From: Streptomyces sp. CB01635
GTDB taxonomy: Bacteria > Actinomycetota > Actinomycetes > Streptomycetales > Streptomycetaceae
DNA length: 64,000 nt
Assembly (NCBI RefSeq): GCF_002803065.1
Contig: NZ_NNBL01000033.1
Location: forward strand, 19,403 to 83,402
Reading direction: 5' to 3'
How positions within the stretch are numbered: the stretch's first letter is position 1; each line of letters opens with the position of its first letter. The notes beneath the pieces are model-generated. The model worked only from the letters and a program-made list of their open reading frames with translations, searched no databases and was not told where the DNA came from. This document shows, in pieces, positions 40,712-49,780 of the stretch. The position numbers and the translations under genes are program-made.

Positions 40712-41887
40712 CTACTGCCGCTCCGGCGCGGGGTGCGGCCTGGAATACGTACGTCCCTTCCAGGCCGCACCCCGCCCCCTGTAGTGCTGCACCGCGGAGT
40801 CGACCGTCATGAGGAGATACAGGAACGCGGTGCCAGGCAGCAGCGGCGCCAGCCACAGCGGCTGCGCGTAGTAGCGCAGCATCGGAGCGTACGTCGCGGT
40901 CATGAGCAGCCAGGCGAGCCCGCCGAGCAGCGCGGTGAGCCCATGTCCCGTGGCGAGTCCGGCGACGAGCGCGACCGGCGGCGCCAGGTAGACGAGCGCA
41001 AGGCCGGCCACGGTCCCGGCGAGGAGCAGCGGGTTGTGGCGCAGCTGGGCGTAGGCGCTGCGCGACACCATGCGCCACAGGTCGCCGAGCCGCGGGTACG
41101 GGCGGACGCTGTCGACGCGGTCGGCGAGGCCCAGCCAGATGTGGCCCCCCGCGCCCTTCACCGCCCGCGCGAGCGCGACGTCGTCGATGACGGCGTGCCG
41201 GATCGAGTCGGGGATCGCGGCGCGTTCGGTGGCCCCGGCGCTCAGGAGCACGCAGCCGCCGGCCGCAGCCGCCGTGCGCGAGCCCTTCCGCGCGATCCAG
41301 CGGAACGGGTACAGCTGGGCGAAGAAGTACACGAAGGCCGGTACGACGAGCCGCTCCCACACGCTCTCCACGCGCAGCCGCGCCATCTGCGAGACGAGGT
41401 CGAAACCGCCCGTGCGGGCCGCCGCCACCAGCTCCCGCAGGCTCTCCGGCTCGTGCGCGATGTCCGCGTCGGTCAGGAGCAGATATTCGGGCTCACGCGC
41501 GCGTGCCAGGCCGATCCCGTGGCGCACCGCCCACAGCTTGCCGGTCCAGCCCGCCGGCGGTTCGCCCGGTGAGCCGACCGTGAGGGGCAGCCCGCCGTGC
41601 CGCACGGCCAGCTCCCTTGCCAGGGTTCCGGTGCCGTCCGTGCTGCCGTCGTCGATCAGGAAGACCTCGGCCCGCCCCGGATAGTCCTGCGCGAGGAGCG
41701 AGGGCAGGCTGTCCGGGAGGACCGCCGCCTCGTCGCGTGCGGGGACGACGACACACACCTTGGGCCACTCCGCCGGATCCGTACGCGGGGGCAGACGCAG
41801 GTTTGTGCGCCAGAAGAAGCCCTGCCCGGCCAGCAGCCACACCCACGCGGCCAGCGATGCTGCGGTGATCCACACAACGGCGTCCAT
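40712..41887 (-). CDS. Glycosyltransferase family 2, HpnB-like membrane protein
   Basis: The 391-residue protein has an N-terminal membrane helix, a GT-A domain (VCVVVPARDEAAVLPDSLPSLL, FLIDDGSTDGT, AVRHGIGLARA, LLTDADIAHEP as the DxD site, AGGCVLLSA, IDDVALARAVK) and three or four C-terminal membrane helices. This matches the hopene-associated glycosyltransferase HpnB family. HpnB is often found with hopanoid genes, but none is here, so the acceptor is uncertain. ATG 41887 (MDAVVWI) is preferred over 41929. Its 3' end encodes the terminator of the convergent TerD gene. Confidence 0.85.
   Translation of the reverse strand: MDAVVWITAASLAAWVWLLAGQGFFWRTNLRLPPRTDPAEWPKVCVVVPARDEAAVLPDSLPSLLAQDYPGRAEVFLIDDGSTDGTGTLARELAVRHGGLPLTVGSPGEPPAGWTGKLWAVRHGIGLARAREPEYLLLTDADIAHEPESLRELVAAARTGGFDLVSQMARLRVESVWERLVVPAFVYFFAQLYPFRWIARKGSRTAAAAGGCVLLSAGATERAAIPDSIRHAVIDDVALARAVKGAGGHIWLGLADRVDSVRPYPRLGDLWRMVSRSAYAQLRHNPLLLAGTVAGLALVYLAPPVALVAGLATGHGLTALLGGLAWLLMTATYAPMLRYYAQPLWLAPLLPGTAFLYLLMTVDSAVQHYRGRGAAWKGRTYSRPHPAPERQ
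40728..40775. terminator. Strong hairpin inside the 3' end of the glycosyltransferase gene
   Basis: GCGGGGTGCGGCCTGGAA (40728-40745) pairs perfectly over 18 bp with its inverse at 40758-40775, loop TACGTACGTCCC. It should end the TerD transcript, yet it lies within the coding sequence of the convergent gene (its last ~20 codons). Confidence 0.7.
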
Positions 41888-41945
41888 CCGCCGCAGTCTG
41901 CCCCACCGCCCGCTCGCTGTGCGGGCCATCGTCTATGGTTTCCGG

Positions 41946-42734
41946 GTGAAGATCGCGCTCATGGACTCGGGAATCGGACTCATCGCGGCCGCTGCCGCGG
42001 TACGGCGCCTGCGGCCCGACGCCGGGCTCGTCCTCTCCTCCGACCCCGACGGGATGCCCTGGGGGCCGCGTAGCCCGCAGGGCATCACCGAGCGGGCCCT
42101 GGCCGTCGCCGAGGCCGCCGCGGAGCACCGCCCCGACGCGCTCATCGTCGCGTGCAACACCGCCTCGGTCCACGCCCTGCCGGCGCTGCGGGCCCGTCTC
42201 GAGCCCGGGATCCCCGTCATCGGGACGGTCCCCGCGATCAAGCCGGCCGCCGCCGGCGCCGGACCCGTAGCCATCTGGGCCACCCCCGCCACCACGGGAA
42301 GCCCCTACCAGCGGGGACTGATCCGGGACTTCGCGGACGGGGTGGAGGTCACCGAGGTGCCCTGCCCGGGGCTCGCCGACGCCGTGCAGCACGCGGACGA
42401 GAGCGCCATCGACAGGACGATCGCTGCCGCCGCGGCGCTCACCCCGAACGATGTAAGGGCCGTCGTCCTGGGCTGCACCCATTACGAACTCGTGGCGGAA
42501 CGCATCCGCGCCGCCGTCCAGCAGCCCGGCATGCCGCCGCTCGCCCTGCACGGCAGCGCAGGGGCCGTCGCCACGCAGGCGCTGCGCAGGATCGGTGCCG
42601 GGCCAGACGCCGGGACCGGTGCGCAGGGCGCCCTCACCGTCCTCCTCAGCGGCCGCACCTCCGCGCTGCCGCCCGCCGCACTCGCGTACGCGGAGGGCAG
42701 GCTGCTCCAGGCCGCCGTCAGCCACGCACAGTGA
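41946..42734 (+). CDS. Aspartate/glutamate racemase family protein (MurI-like)
   Basis: The 262-residue protein has the two-cysteine PLP-independent racemase layout: N-terminal KIALMDSGIGLI, first catalytic Cys in IVACNTASVHALP and second in VVLGCTHYELVAERI, with SPYQRGLI and CTHYE loops as in glutamate racemase MurI. It supplies D-amino acids such as D-Glu, but the divergence from MurI (no typical GGLTVL) leaves the substrate open; it may be a second racemase. GTG 41946 follows TATGGT by 6 nt, suggesting a leaderless mRNA. Confidence 0.82.
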   Translation: MKIALMDSGIGLIAAAAAVRRLRPDAGLVLSSDPDGMPWGPRSPQGITERALAVAEAAAEHRPDALIVACNTASVHALPALRARLEPGIPVIGTVPAIKPAAAGAGPVAIWATPATTGSPYQRGLIRDFADGVEVTEVPCPGLADAVQHADESAIDRTIAAAAALTPNDVRAVVLGCTHYELVAERIRAAVQQPGMPPLALHGSAGAVATQALRRIGAGPDAGTGAQGALTVLLSGRTSALPPAALAYAEGRLLQAAVSHAQ

Positions 42735-42839
42735 CGGCCGGGCCTGGATCTCGGGCACGACCCAGGCGCACCAGGGCTCTACGCAATCACTCTCCGCAGC
42801 CCAGTGCCTTCACTGCGGAACATGAGTAGTCTCGTTTTC

Positions 42840-43391
42840 ATGAGGCACCACTCCGGTAGTGAGCGGCGCGCGACCATCGCCCCCGAGGTCTGGACAGGCC
42901 GTGCACGTAATCGCGTGCAGTGGCTGGCAGCGCTGGGCGGCGCCGCGTGCCTGGCGCTCGGCATCGAGATCGCCGTGGCTTCCCAGTGGACTTCCGGGAT
43001 CGTCGCGCTGGTGATGTCGGTGGTCGGCTGCATCGCCGCGGGTCTCCTGATCCTGTTCGGCACCCTTGCCTTCGTCCATGTGGCCGTGAAGGTCGACAAG
43101 GACTACCTGGAAGTGCGGTGCGGCCACATAGGAGTCCCGCGCCGCCGCATCCTGCTCGCCCATGTGGTGGGAGCCGAGTTCGAACCCAGCGTCACGCCAC
43201 GGCAGTGGGGCGGCTGGGGCTACCGCTGGCGTCCCGAGCAGGGCACGGCCGTCATCGTCCGGCGTGGCGAGGGCGTCGTTCTGATCATGGTCGACGGCAG
43301 GAAGTTCACGGTGACCGTGGACAACGCCGAGTCCGCGGTGCGCGCCATTCACGCCAGGCTCAAGCCGACCTCGATGGGCCCCGCCGTCTGA
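42840..43391 (+). CDS. Small membrane protein with PH-like domain
   Basis: The 183-residue protein has two membrane helices (VQWLAALGGAACLALGIEIAV and IVALVMSVVGCIAAGLLILFGTLAFV) and a C-terminal bacterial PH-like/DUF domain (VKVDKDYLEVRCGHIGVPRRRILLAHV, split; then GTAVIVRRGEGVVLI and DNAESAVRAIHARL). Such proteins are common in Streptomyces with no known role. ATG 42840 lies 7 nt after TAGTCT; an in-frame ATG at 42804 would overlap that box. It is convergent with the next gene. Confidence 0.75.
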   Translation: MRHHSGSERRATIAPEVWTGRARNRVQWLAALGGAACLALGIEIAVASQWTSGIVALVMSVVGCIAAGLLILFGTLAFVHVAVKVDKDYLEVRCGHIGVPRRRILLAHVVGAEFEPSVTPRQWGGWGYRWRPEQGTAVIVRRGEGVVLIMVDGRKFTVTVDNAESAVRAIHARLKPTSMGPAV

Positions 43392-43405
43392 CGGCACCCG
43401 CACCC

Positions 43406-44476
43406 TTACGCACGGCCGCTCCGGACACGCACCGGGGCGGCCGTGGTGCTGTCCGGGGGCTCGTCGCCCCAGGGTCTCGCCGTCGCCACCCCCGCGAGCA
43501 GGCCCGCGCCTGCGGTGACGGTCGTGAAGCTCAGGGCGTTGCCGAGCGTCGCCAGACCGGCGAGAGCGGTCAGGGCCGCGCCCGCCGTCAGGACCACCGG
43601 GGTGGAGCGCGCCGACCGCCACAGGACGTACAGGAGCCAGCAGAACACCGCGGCAAGGAGGCAGACGCCTACGAGTCCCTGTTCGGCGGCCTGCTGGAGC
43701 GGGGCGGAGTGGGGCTTGCCGTCGGGCAGCAGCGTCTCGCCGACCGTGGGGCTGAGCTCTGCGAAGCGGCCCGGGCCGCTGCCGAGGCCGGGATCGGACT
43801 CGGCCAGGCGCAGCGCGTCCTGCCACAAAAGGATCCGGTGCTGCGTGAGCTGCCCCTCCAAGGAGGCGGTGAGCCCCGAGGGCAGTACGCCCTTCAGCAG
43901 AGCCAGCAAGAGTCCGGTCACCAGCCCGGTCATGACGCCGAGACCGGCGAGGCCGAGGCCCCTGTGGTGCCGCATCATGACCGAGGCGAGGGAGCACAGC
44001 AGCACGCCCGTGCACGCCGTGACACCGGCGATCGATCCGACGGCGGCGGCCGCCGCGACCGTGCCGCCGGCCAGCAGGAACAGGGCCGCACGCACGGGCA
44101 GGCGCCGCGCGGCCCAGGCCGCGCAGCACGCCCCGCCGGTGGAGAGCGCGAGGAGTGCGGCCGTCGCGCCGGTCCGGCCGAGCGGAGAACCCGTGTCGGG
44201 CGCGGGCACCGCATGCGGGGATGCGAGCGCGAGCCCGAGTCCCGCGAAAGCTGCCGCACAGGGCGCCGCCATGGGCAGCAGCGCGCCGGAGATCCGGCCG
44301 CACGCGTAGCCCGCCGCAACGGCCAGCACCGCGAGCAACACGCCCTCGGGCCTGCCCGCGCGGGCGGTCGCGGTGATCAGCGACCAGACGGCGCACGCCC
44401 CGAGCGCGACGATGCCCGCCGCGTCGGCGACATTGCGCCGCTCGTACTCCGCCGACGGACCGGCCGCCGACGACAT
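43406..44476 (-). CDS. O-antigen ligase/polymerase-like membrane protein
   Basis: The 356-residue protein has about nine hydrophobic helices. A loop near residues 220-280 (LTQHRILLWQDALRLAESDPGLGSGPGRFAELSPT then KPHSAPLQQAAEQGLVG) carries the pattern R-x5-W...GxGxGxF...H found in Wzy/WaaL-type O-antigen ligases, which join glycan to a lipid or protein. In Streptomyces the acceptor is unknown. Start MSSAAGPSAEYERR at 44476 is likely; the frame continues to 44848 but that part is low-complexity and antisense. The 3' end contains a hairpin (43411-43445). Confidence 0.75.
   Translation of the reverse strand: MSSAAGPSAEYERRNVADAAGIVALGACAVWSLITATARAGRPEGVLLAVLAVAAGYACGRISGALLPMAAPCAAAFAGLGLALASPHAVPAPDTGSPLGRTGATAALLALSTGGACCAAWAARRLPVRAALFLLAGGTVAAAAAVGSIAGVTACTGVLLCSLASVMMRHHRGLGLAGLGVMTGLVTGLLLALLKGVLPSGLTASLEGQLTQHRILLWQDALRLAESDPGLGSGPGRFAELSPTVGETLLPDGKPHSAPLQQAAEQGLVGVCLLAAVFCWLLYVLWRSARSTPVVLTAGAALTALAGLATLGNALSFTTVTAGAGLLAGVATARPWGDEPPDSTTAAPVRVRSGRA
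43411..43445. terminator. Hairpin between convergent genes
   Basis: CACGGCCGC (43411-43419) pairs with GCGGCCGTG (43437-43445). It lies at the 3' end of the O-antigen ligase-like gene and 20 bp after the PH-domain gene, so it can serve the latter. Confidence 0.5.
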
Positions 44477-44700
44477 CCCCGTGGTCCCCACCACCCCGTC
44501 GCCCCCCGACTGTGACGGGCCCCGAGGGGCATGGCCGGATCCGGCCCGTCCTCGGGGACTCGGGCACACCGTAACGGCTGATGCACCGGTTTGTGCATGG
44601 GTTGCGCAGGAACGATGCTGCACGGGGTGGTCCGCGCGGCGGCCACGACCCCCGCGGACCGCCGTGTCACCCGGCAGGGGACCCGCCGTACACTCCCCGA

Positions 44701-46299
44701 GTGACCGCCACCGCAACCTCCGTAGACGAGCCGGAACAGCTCGATCCGCAGTCGGCGCCCGCCTCGCGCTGGGCCCGCCTGCCACGACGGATCGCTCCGG
44801 CCGCCGCCGCGGTGCTCTCCGGAGTGCTGCTGTACGCCGGCTTCCCACCCCGTGAACTGTGGTGGCTCGCGCCTCTGGCCCTCGGGCTCTTCGGGGCGTC
44901 CGTGTACGGGCGGCGGCTGCGAGCGGGATTCGGCCTCGGCTTCCTCATGGGCCTCGCCTTCCTCGTGCCGCTCCTGTCCTGGACAGGCGTCGACGTCGGG
45001 CCGCTGCCGTGGCTGGCCCTCGCTCTCGCCGAATCGCTGGTCATGGCCCTGGCCGGTCTCGGCATCGCCTATGTCTCACGGCTGCCGCTGTGGCCGCTGT
45101 GGGCCGCGGGCGTGTGGATCGCGGACGAGGCGCTGCGGGCACGTTTCCCGTTCGGCGGCTTCCCCTGGGGCAAGGTCGCGTTCGGTCAGCCCAGTGGCTT
45201 GTTCCTGCCGCTCGCTTCGCTGGGCGGCACCCCGCTCCTGGGATTCGCCGTCGTCCTGTGCGGCTTCGGCCTCACCGCTCTCGCGCTGCGCCTCAAGGAC
45301 GTACGCGGTGTACGTGACCGGGGTGTGGCCGTCGCCGCCGCGTTCACCGTCGCGCCCGTCATCGCCGGAGCGGTCGCGGCGCCCCTCGTCTCCACCGCGG
45401 CCGAGGAGGGCACCGCGCGCGTCGCCGTCATCCAAGGCAACGTGCCGCGCATGGGCCTCGACTTCAACTCCCAGCGCCGGGCCGTCCTCGACTACCACGT
45501 ACGGGAGACGATGAAGCTCGCCACGAAGATCAAGGCGGGCCAGGTCAAGAAGCCCGACCTCGTGCTGTGGCCGGAGAACTCCTCCGACATCGACCCCTAC
45601 GTGAACCCCGACGCGTACGCCGAGATCGACAAGGCGGCCAGGGCGGTCGGCGCGCCCATCTCCGTCGGTGCCGTCGTCACCGCCAAGGACGGCACGCCCC
45701 GCAACCGGCAGATCCTCTGGGACCCGAAGACGGGCCCCGGCGCCGTCTACGACAAGCGGCAACTCCAGCCCTTCGGCGAGTACATGCCGTACCGGAGCTT
45801 CTTCCGCATCTTCAGCAAGGACGTCGACCGCGCGGGCAACTTCGTGGCCGGCGAGAAGCCGGTCGTCTTCGACATGGCGGGCACCAAGATCGGGCCCGTG
45901 ACCTGCTACGAGGCCGCGTTCGACTCCGTAGTCCGCGACCAGGTGAAGGCGGGTGCGCAGATCCTCTCCGTGCCCAGCAACAACGCCACCTTCGACCGCA
46001 GCCAGATGACCTACCAGCAGCTCGCCATGGACCGGGTACGCGCCGTGGAGCACGGCCGCGCCGTGATGGTGCCGGTGACCAGCGGCGTCAGCGCGGTCAT
46101 CAGGCCCGACGGATCCGTCGCCCAGCACACCGGCATGTTCGTCGCCGACACCCTGGTCGCCGACGTGCCCAAGCGGACCTCACTGACCCTCGCCACGCGC
46201 CTGGGCGGATGGCCGGAGCTGCTCCTCGTGGCCGTCGGCGTGGGCGGTCTCGGCTGGGCCGTGGTGCGCTCCCGCCGAGGCGGGCGCGCCGCCGGATAG
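44701..46299 (+). CDS. lnt: Apolipoprotein N-acyltransferase
   Basis: The 532-residue enzyme acylates the N-terminal cysteine of lipoproteins. It has an N-terminal membrane part (about eight helices, residues 30-235) and a C-terminal nitrilase domain with the triad: Glu in VLWPENSSD, Lys in YDKRQLQPFGEYMPYR and Cys in GPVTCYEAAFD. A closing helix (ELLLVAVGVGGLGWAVV) follows. Streptomyces genomes usually have two Lnt paralogues; which one this is cannot be told. GTG 44701 is 6 nt after TACACT, suggesting a leaderless mRNA. Confidence 0.93.
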   Translation: MTATATSVDEPEQLDPQSAPASRWARLPRRIAPAAAAVLSGVLLYAGFPPRELWWLAPLALGLFGASVYGRRLRAGFGLGFLMGLAFLVPLLSWTGVDVGPLPWLALALAESLVMALAGLGIAYVSRLPLWPLWAAGVWIADEALRARFPFGGFPWGKVAFGQPSGLFLPLASLGGTPLLGFAVVLCGFGLTALALRLKDVRGVRDRGVAVAAAFTVAPVIAGAVAAPLVSTAAEEGTARVAVIQGNVPRMGLDFNSQRRAVLDYHVRETMKLATKIKAGQVKKPDLVLWPENSSDIDPYVNPDAYAEIDKAARAVGAPISVGAVVTAKDGTPRNRQILWDPKTGPGAVYDKRQLQPFGEYMPYRSFFRIFSKDVDRAGNFVAGEKPVVFDMAGTKIGPVTCYEAAFDSVVRDQVKAGAQILSVPSNNATFDRSQMTYQQLAMDRVRAVEHGRAVMVPVTSGVSAVIRPDGSVAQHTGMFVADTLVADVPKRTSLTLATRLGGWPELLLVAVGVGGLGWAVVRSRRGGRAAG

Positions 46300-46309
46300 G
46301 GTCGCGGGC

Positions 46310-46789
46310 ATGGCTACTCCAGAGTTCATCCGCAAGATCCGGGAAACCGTCGGGCACCAGCTCCTCCTGCTGCCCGGCGTCAGCGCCGTCGTCTTCGACG
46401 ACGACGGCCGGGTCCTGCTCGGGCGGCGCGCCGACACCGGCAAGTGGGCGGTCCTCGCCGGAATCCCGGAGCCGGGGGAGCAGCCCGCAGAGGCCGCCGT
46501 ACGCGAGGTGTACGAGGAGACGGGCGTCGAGTGCGTGCCCGAGCGGGTCGTCCTGGTGAAGACCCTCAAGCCGGTGACGTACCCCAACGGCGACCAGTGC
46601 CAGTTCACCGACATCTCCTTCCGATGCCGGGCGACCGGCGGCGAGGCCCGGGTCAACGACGACGAATCCCTCGAGGTGGGCTGGTTCGAGCTGGACTCGC
46701 TGCCGCCGCTGGGCGACTTCTGCCTGCTCCGGATCAAGCAGGCGGCCTCCGACGGGCCGACATGGTTCGAGACCACGTCCGAGCGCTGA
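46310..46789 (+). CDS. NUDIX hydrolase
   Basis: The 159-residue protein contains a full Nudix box: GIPEPGEQPAEAAVREVYEETGV (about 55-77), i.e. Gx5Ex7REUxEExGU. It has the N-terminal VSAVVFDDDGRVLLGRRADTGKWA strand pair. It would hydrolyse a nucleoside diphosphate derivative (such as NDP-sugar, ADP-ribose or an oxidised nucleotide); the substrate cannot be read from sequence. It starts 10 bp after lnt, with TAGGGT 7 nt upstream of ATG, overlapping the lnt stop codon, so it may be transcribed independently as a leaderless message. Confidence 0.92.
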   Translation: MATPEFIRKIRETVGHQLLLLPGVSAVVFDDDGRVLLGRRADTGKWAVLAGIPEPGEQPAEAAVREVYEETGVECVPERVVLVKTLKPVTYPNGDQCQFTDISFRCRATGGEARVNDDESLEVGWFELDSLPPLGDFCLLRIKQAASDGPTWFETTSER

Positions 46790-46844
46790 AGTATGGGTGC
46801 TGACCACATCGGGCGGGGCGCGAGCGCTGCCTAGGGTGCGGAGC

Positions 46845-47636
46845 ATGACCGCGCCCAACGCACCCCTCACCGCGCCGCTCGATCTAGGCGGCCGCATCGC
46901 ACTCGTCACCGGCGCCGCAGGCGGCATCGGCCGCGCCTGCGCGCTGCGGCTCGCCGCGGCCGGGGCCAAGGTGAGAGCGGTCGACCGGGACCGGGAGGGC
47001 CTTGACGCGCTGGCCGAGCAGGCCGGCGCCACCCCTGGCGGCATCGAGCCGCACGTCCTCGACCTCACCGACCTGGACGCGGCCGAGGAGTGCGCCGCGG
47101 GCGCCGACATCCTGGTCAACAACGCGGGCATCCAACTGGTGCGCCCCATCGAGGAGTTTCCGCCCGACGTCTTCCACACCGTCCTGACGGTGATGCTGGA
47201 GGCACCCTTCCGTCTGGTCCGCGGCGCCCTGCCGCACATGTACGAGCAGGGCTGGGGGCGCATCGTGAACCTCTCCTCGGTCCACGGCCTGCGCGCGTCC
47301 GCGTTCAAGTCCGCGTACGTCGCCGCCAAGCACGGCCTCGAAGGGCTCTCCAAGACCGCCGCGCTCGAAGGCGCTGCGCACGGCGTCACCTCGAACTGCG
47401 TGAACCCCGCCTACGTCCGCACGCCGCTGGTCGAGAAGCAGATCGCCGACCAGGCCGCCGCCCACGGCATCCCCGAGGAACGGGTCCTGGCCGAGGTCAT
47501 GCTCCAGGACAGCGCGCTCAAGCGGCTCATCGAACCCGACGAGGTCGCCGAGGCGGTCGCGTACCTGTGCAGCCCGCAGGCCTCCTTCATCACCGGGACG
47601 TCGCTCGTTCTGGACGGCGGCTGGACTGCACACTGA
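46845..47636 (+). CDS. 3-hydroxybutyrate dehydrogenase (SDR family)
   Basis: The 263-residue SDR enzyme has VTGAAGGIGRACA (TGxxxGxG cofactor motif), NNAGIQ, Ser in NLSSVHG and YVAAKHG (Tyr-x3-Lys). The C-terminal stretch (VEKQIADQAAAHGIPEERV, VMLQDSALKRLIEPDEVAE, ASFITGTSLVLDGGW) is the BdhA/HbdH signature, so oxidation of (R)-3-hydroxybutyrate to acetoacetate with NAD is likely. ATG 46845 lies 7 nt after TAGGGT, suggesting a leaderless start. The GAF/PucR-type regulator 90 bp downstream could be co-functional, but that is speculation. Confidence 0.9.
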   Translation: MTAPNAPLTAPLDLGGRIALVTGAAGGIGRACALRLAAAGAKVRAVDRDREGLDALAEQAGATPGGIEPHVLDLTDLDAAEECAAGADILVNNAGIQLVRPIEEFPPDVFHTVLTVMLEAPFRLVRGALPHMYEQGWGRIVNLSSVHGLRASAFKSAYVAAKHGLEGLSKTAALEGAAHGVTSNCVNPAYVRTPLVEKQIADQAAAHGIPEERVLAEVMLQDSALKRLIEPDEVAEAVAYLCSPQASFITGTSLVLDGGWTAH

Positions 47637-47726
47637 TCACCCTCGAGGGTGGTGGCGATTGTCTGATCCATTGAGTTGTCCACAGGGCTGGCGGGGCCGG
47701 CCGTACGGCGGGTAATCCTGGTGAGC

Positions 47727-49670
47727 ATGTCGCACGATCGAGCACAGTCCCCGTCAGGACCCGCCGGCCCTGAGCGCCCCGCATCGAGTGCCGAGGCGCC
47801 GTTCCTCGAGCTCCTCGCCCGGGGCGCGTCCGCCGACGCCTACGAACAGCCCGTGCTGGTCGCTCGCGCCGAGGGCGAGGGGCAGGGGCGGATCGACGCC
47901 CTCGAGCAGGCCAAGGGGCTCGCCCTGCGGGTCCGCGCCGACCTCGAGGGCAGGCGCCGCCGCGAGGCGGAGCTGTCCGCGCTCTTCGAGACCGCCCACG
48001 ACCTCGCCGGCCTGCGCGATCTGGGCGCCGTCCTCCAGGCCATCGTGCAGCGCGCCCGTTCCCTCCTCAGCACGGACGTCGCCTATCTGACGCTGAACGA
48101 CCCGGCCAGGGGCGACACCTACATGCGGGTCACCGAGGGCTCCGTCGCCGCGCGCTTCCAGCAGCTCAGGCTCGGCATGGGCGAGGGGCTCGGCGGACTC
48201 GTCGCCCAGACCGCCAGGCCGTACGTCACCGAGGACTACGCGCAGGACATCCGCTTCAAGCACACGCGCACCATCGACACCGGAGTCCACGACGAGGGCC
48301 TCGTCGCGATCCTTGGCGTGCCGTTGATGCTCGGCCCCCATGTCATCGGCGTGCTGTTCGCCGCCGACCGGCGCGCGCGGGTCTTCGAGCGGGAGCAGAT
48401 CGCGCTGCTCGGCTCCTTCGCGGCGCTCGCCGCGGCCGCCATCGACACCGCGAACCTTCTCTCGGAGACCCGGGAGGCGCTCGGCGAACTGGAGCGCGCC
48501 AACGAGATCATCCGGGACCGCGGCGACGTCATCGAGCGCGCGTCCGACGTCCACGACCGCCTCGCCGAACTCGTCCTGAGGGGCGGCGGTGTCCACGACG
48601 TGGCGGCGGCCGTCTCCCAAGTCCTGGACGGGACCGTGGAGTTCGCTGACGTGGTCACCGCCCCCGACAAACCCCTCGACGCCTCCCGCGCCGACGGGCA
48701 CGCCGTGCGGGACGGGGACGACTGGGTCGCTGCCGTCGCGGCGGGCGGTGAACTCCTCGGCGCGCTCGTTCTGCGAGGCCACCCGGGGCTCGACCCCGTC
48801 GACCAGCGCACTCTGGAACGGGCCGCCATGGTCACCTCGCTCCTGCTCCTCGCCCGGCGCTCCGCCTCCGAGGCAGAACAGCGTGTACGGGGCGAGCTGT
48901 TGGACGACCTGCTCGACGCGCGGGACCGGGATCCGCGGCTGCTGCGGGAGCGCGCCGCGCGGCTGCACGCCGACCTGGACGCCGCCCATGTGGTCCTGGC
49001 CGCGCGCCTGGAGACCCCGGGCGCCGACGCCGAACAGGAGGCCGCCGCCCGGCGCCGCCTGTGGTCCGCCGCGTCCCATGTCGCCGCCACCCGGCACGGG
49101 CTCGCCGCCGCGCGTGACGGGGGTACGGTCCTGCTGCTTCCCCTGAGAACCGGGGACCGGGCCTCCGACCTCGCCCGCCGCACCGCCAAGCACCTCTCCG
49201 CCGCGGTCCATGAGCAGGTCACCGTCGGCGCGTCGGCGCCCGTGGAGGACCTGACCACCCGCACCGACACCGTCGCCGCCGCGTACGCGGAGGGGCAGCG
49301 CTGCCTGGACGCCCTGCGCCTGCTCGGCAGAGCCGGGGAGGGCGCCGCCGCGGATGACTTCGGCTTCCTCGGCCTGCTCCTCGCGGACAGCCGGGACATC
49401 TCCGGATTCGTCGAACGCACCATGGGCGAGGTCGTGACGTACGACCGGCGCAGGGGGACCGACCTCGTGCGCACGCTAGACGCCTACTTCGCCTCGGGCA
49501 TGAGTCCCGCCCGCACCAAGGACGCGCTGCACGTGCACGTGAACACGGTTGCGCAGCGCCTGGAACGAATAGGGCGCCTGCTCGGCCCGGACTGGCAGTC
49601 GCCCGCGCGCGCCCTTGAGATCCAACTCGCGTTGCGGTTGCACCGGTTGGCCGGGGCGATATCGGGCTGA
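47727..49670 (+). CDS. GAF-domain regulator with PucR/CdaR-type helix-turn-helix
   Basis: The 647-residue protein has a GAF domain (about 85-240, LFETAHDLAGLRDLGAVLQAIV ... LGVPLMLGPHVIGVLFAADR), a coiled-coil stretch (ALGELERANEIIRDRGDVIERA), a second sensor-like domain and a C-terminal HTH_30 (GMSPARTKDALHVHVNTVAQRLERIG). These 'helix-turn-helix domain-containing' regulators usually control nearby catabolic or transport genes. A TAATCC box lies 8 nt upstream of ATG 47727. Possible targets are the upstream hydroxybutyrate dehydrogenase gene or the MFS gene that faces it at 49781. Confidence 0.86.
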   Translation: MSHDRAQSPSGPAGPERPASSAEAPFLELLARGASADAYEQPVLVARAEGEGQGRIDALEQAKGLALRVRADLEGRRRREAELSALFETAHDLAGLRDLGAVLQAIVQRARSLLSTDVAYLTLNDPARGDTYMRVTEGSVAARFQQLRLGMGEGLGGLVAQTARPYVTEDYAQDIRFKHTRTIDTGVHDEGLVAILGVPLMLGPHVIGVLFAADRRARVFEREQIALLGSFAALAAAAIDTANLLSETREALGELERANEIIRDRGDVIERASDVHDRLAELVLRGGGVHDVAAAVSQVLDGTVEFADVVTAPDKPLDASRADGHAVRDGDDWVAAVAAGGELLGALVLRGHPGLDPVDQRTLERAAMVTSLLLLARRSASEAEQRVRGELLDDLLDARDRDPRLLRERAARLHADLDAAHVVLAARLETPGADAEQEAAARRRLWSAASHVAATRHGLAAARDGGTVLLLPLRTGDRASDLARRTAKHLSAAVHEQVTVGASAPVEDLTTRTDTVAAAYAEGQRCLDALRLLGRAGEGAAADDFGFLGLLLADSRDISGFVERTMGEVVTYDRRRGTDLVRTLDAYFASGMSPARTKDALHVHVNTVAQRLERIGRLLGPDWQSPARALEIQLALRLHRLAGAISG

Positions 49671-49713
49671 CGGCCGGGGCGTGGTGAGCTGGGTGCTGTG
49701 TGTCGTGCGCCGT

Positions 49714-49762
49714 GCCTCGCCTGACGGCGAGGCCCCCGTACGCGGGGGTGCGTACGGGGGCC
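49714..49762. terminator. Double hairpin terminator between convergent genes
   Basis: Two adjacent hairpins: GCCTCGCC/GGCGAGGC (49714-49733, 8 bp) and GGCCCCCGTACGC/GCGTACGGGGGCC (49731-49762, 13 bp, loop GGGGGT). They separate the regulator gene from the convergent MFS gene. Confidence 0.75.
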
Positions 49763-49780
49763 GGGGGAGCGGTGGCCGGG

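Noticed and set aside
40712..41887. Hopanoid biosynthesis cluster around the HpnB-like gene
   Set aside because: Neighbours are TerD and a racemase; no squalene-hopene cyclase or other hpn genes are present.
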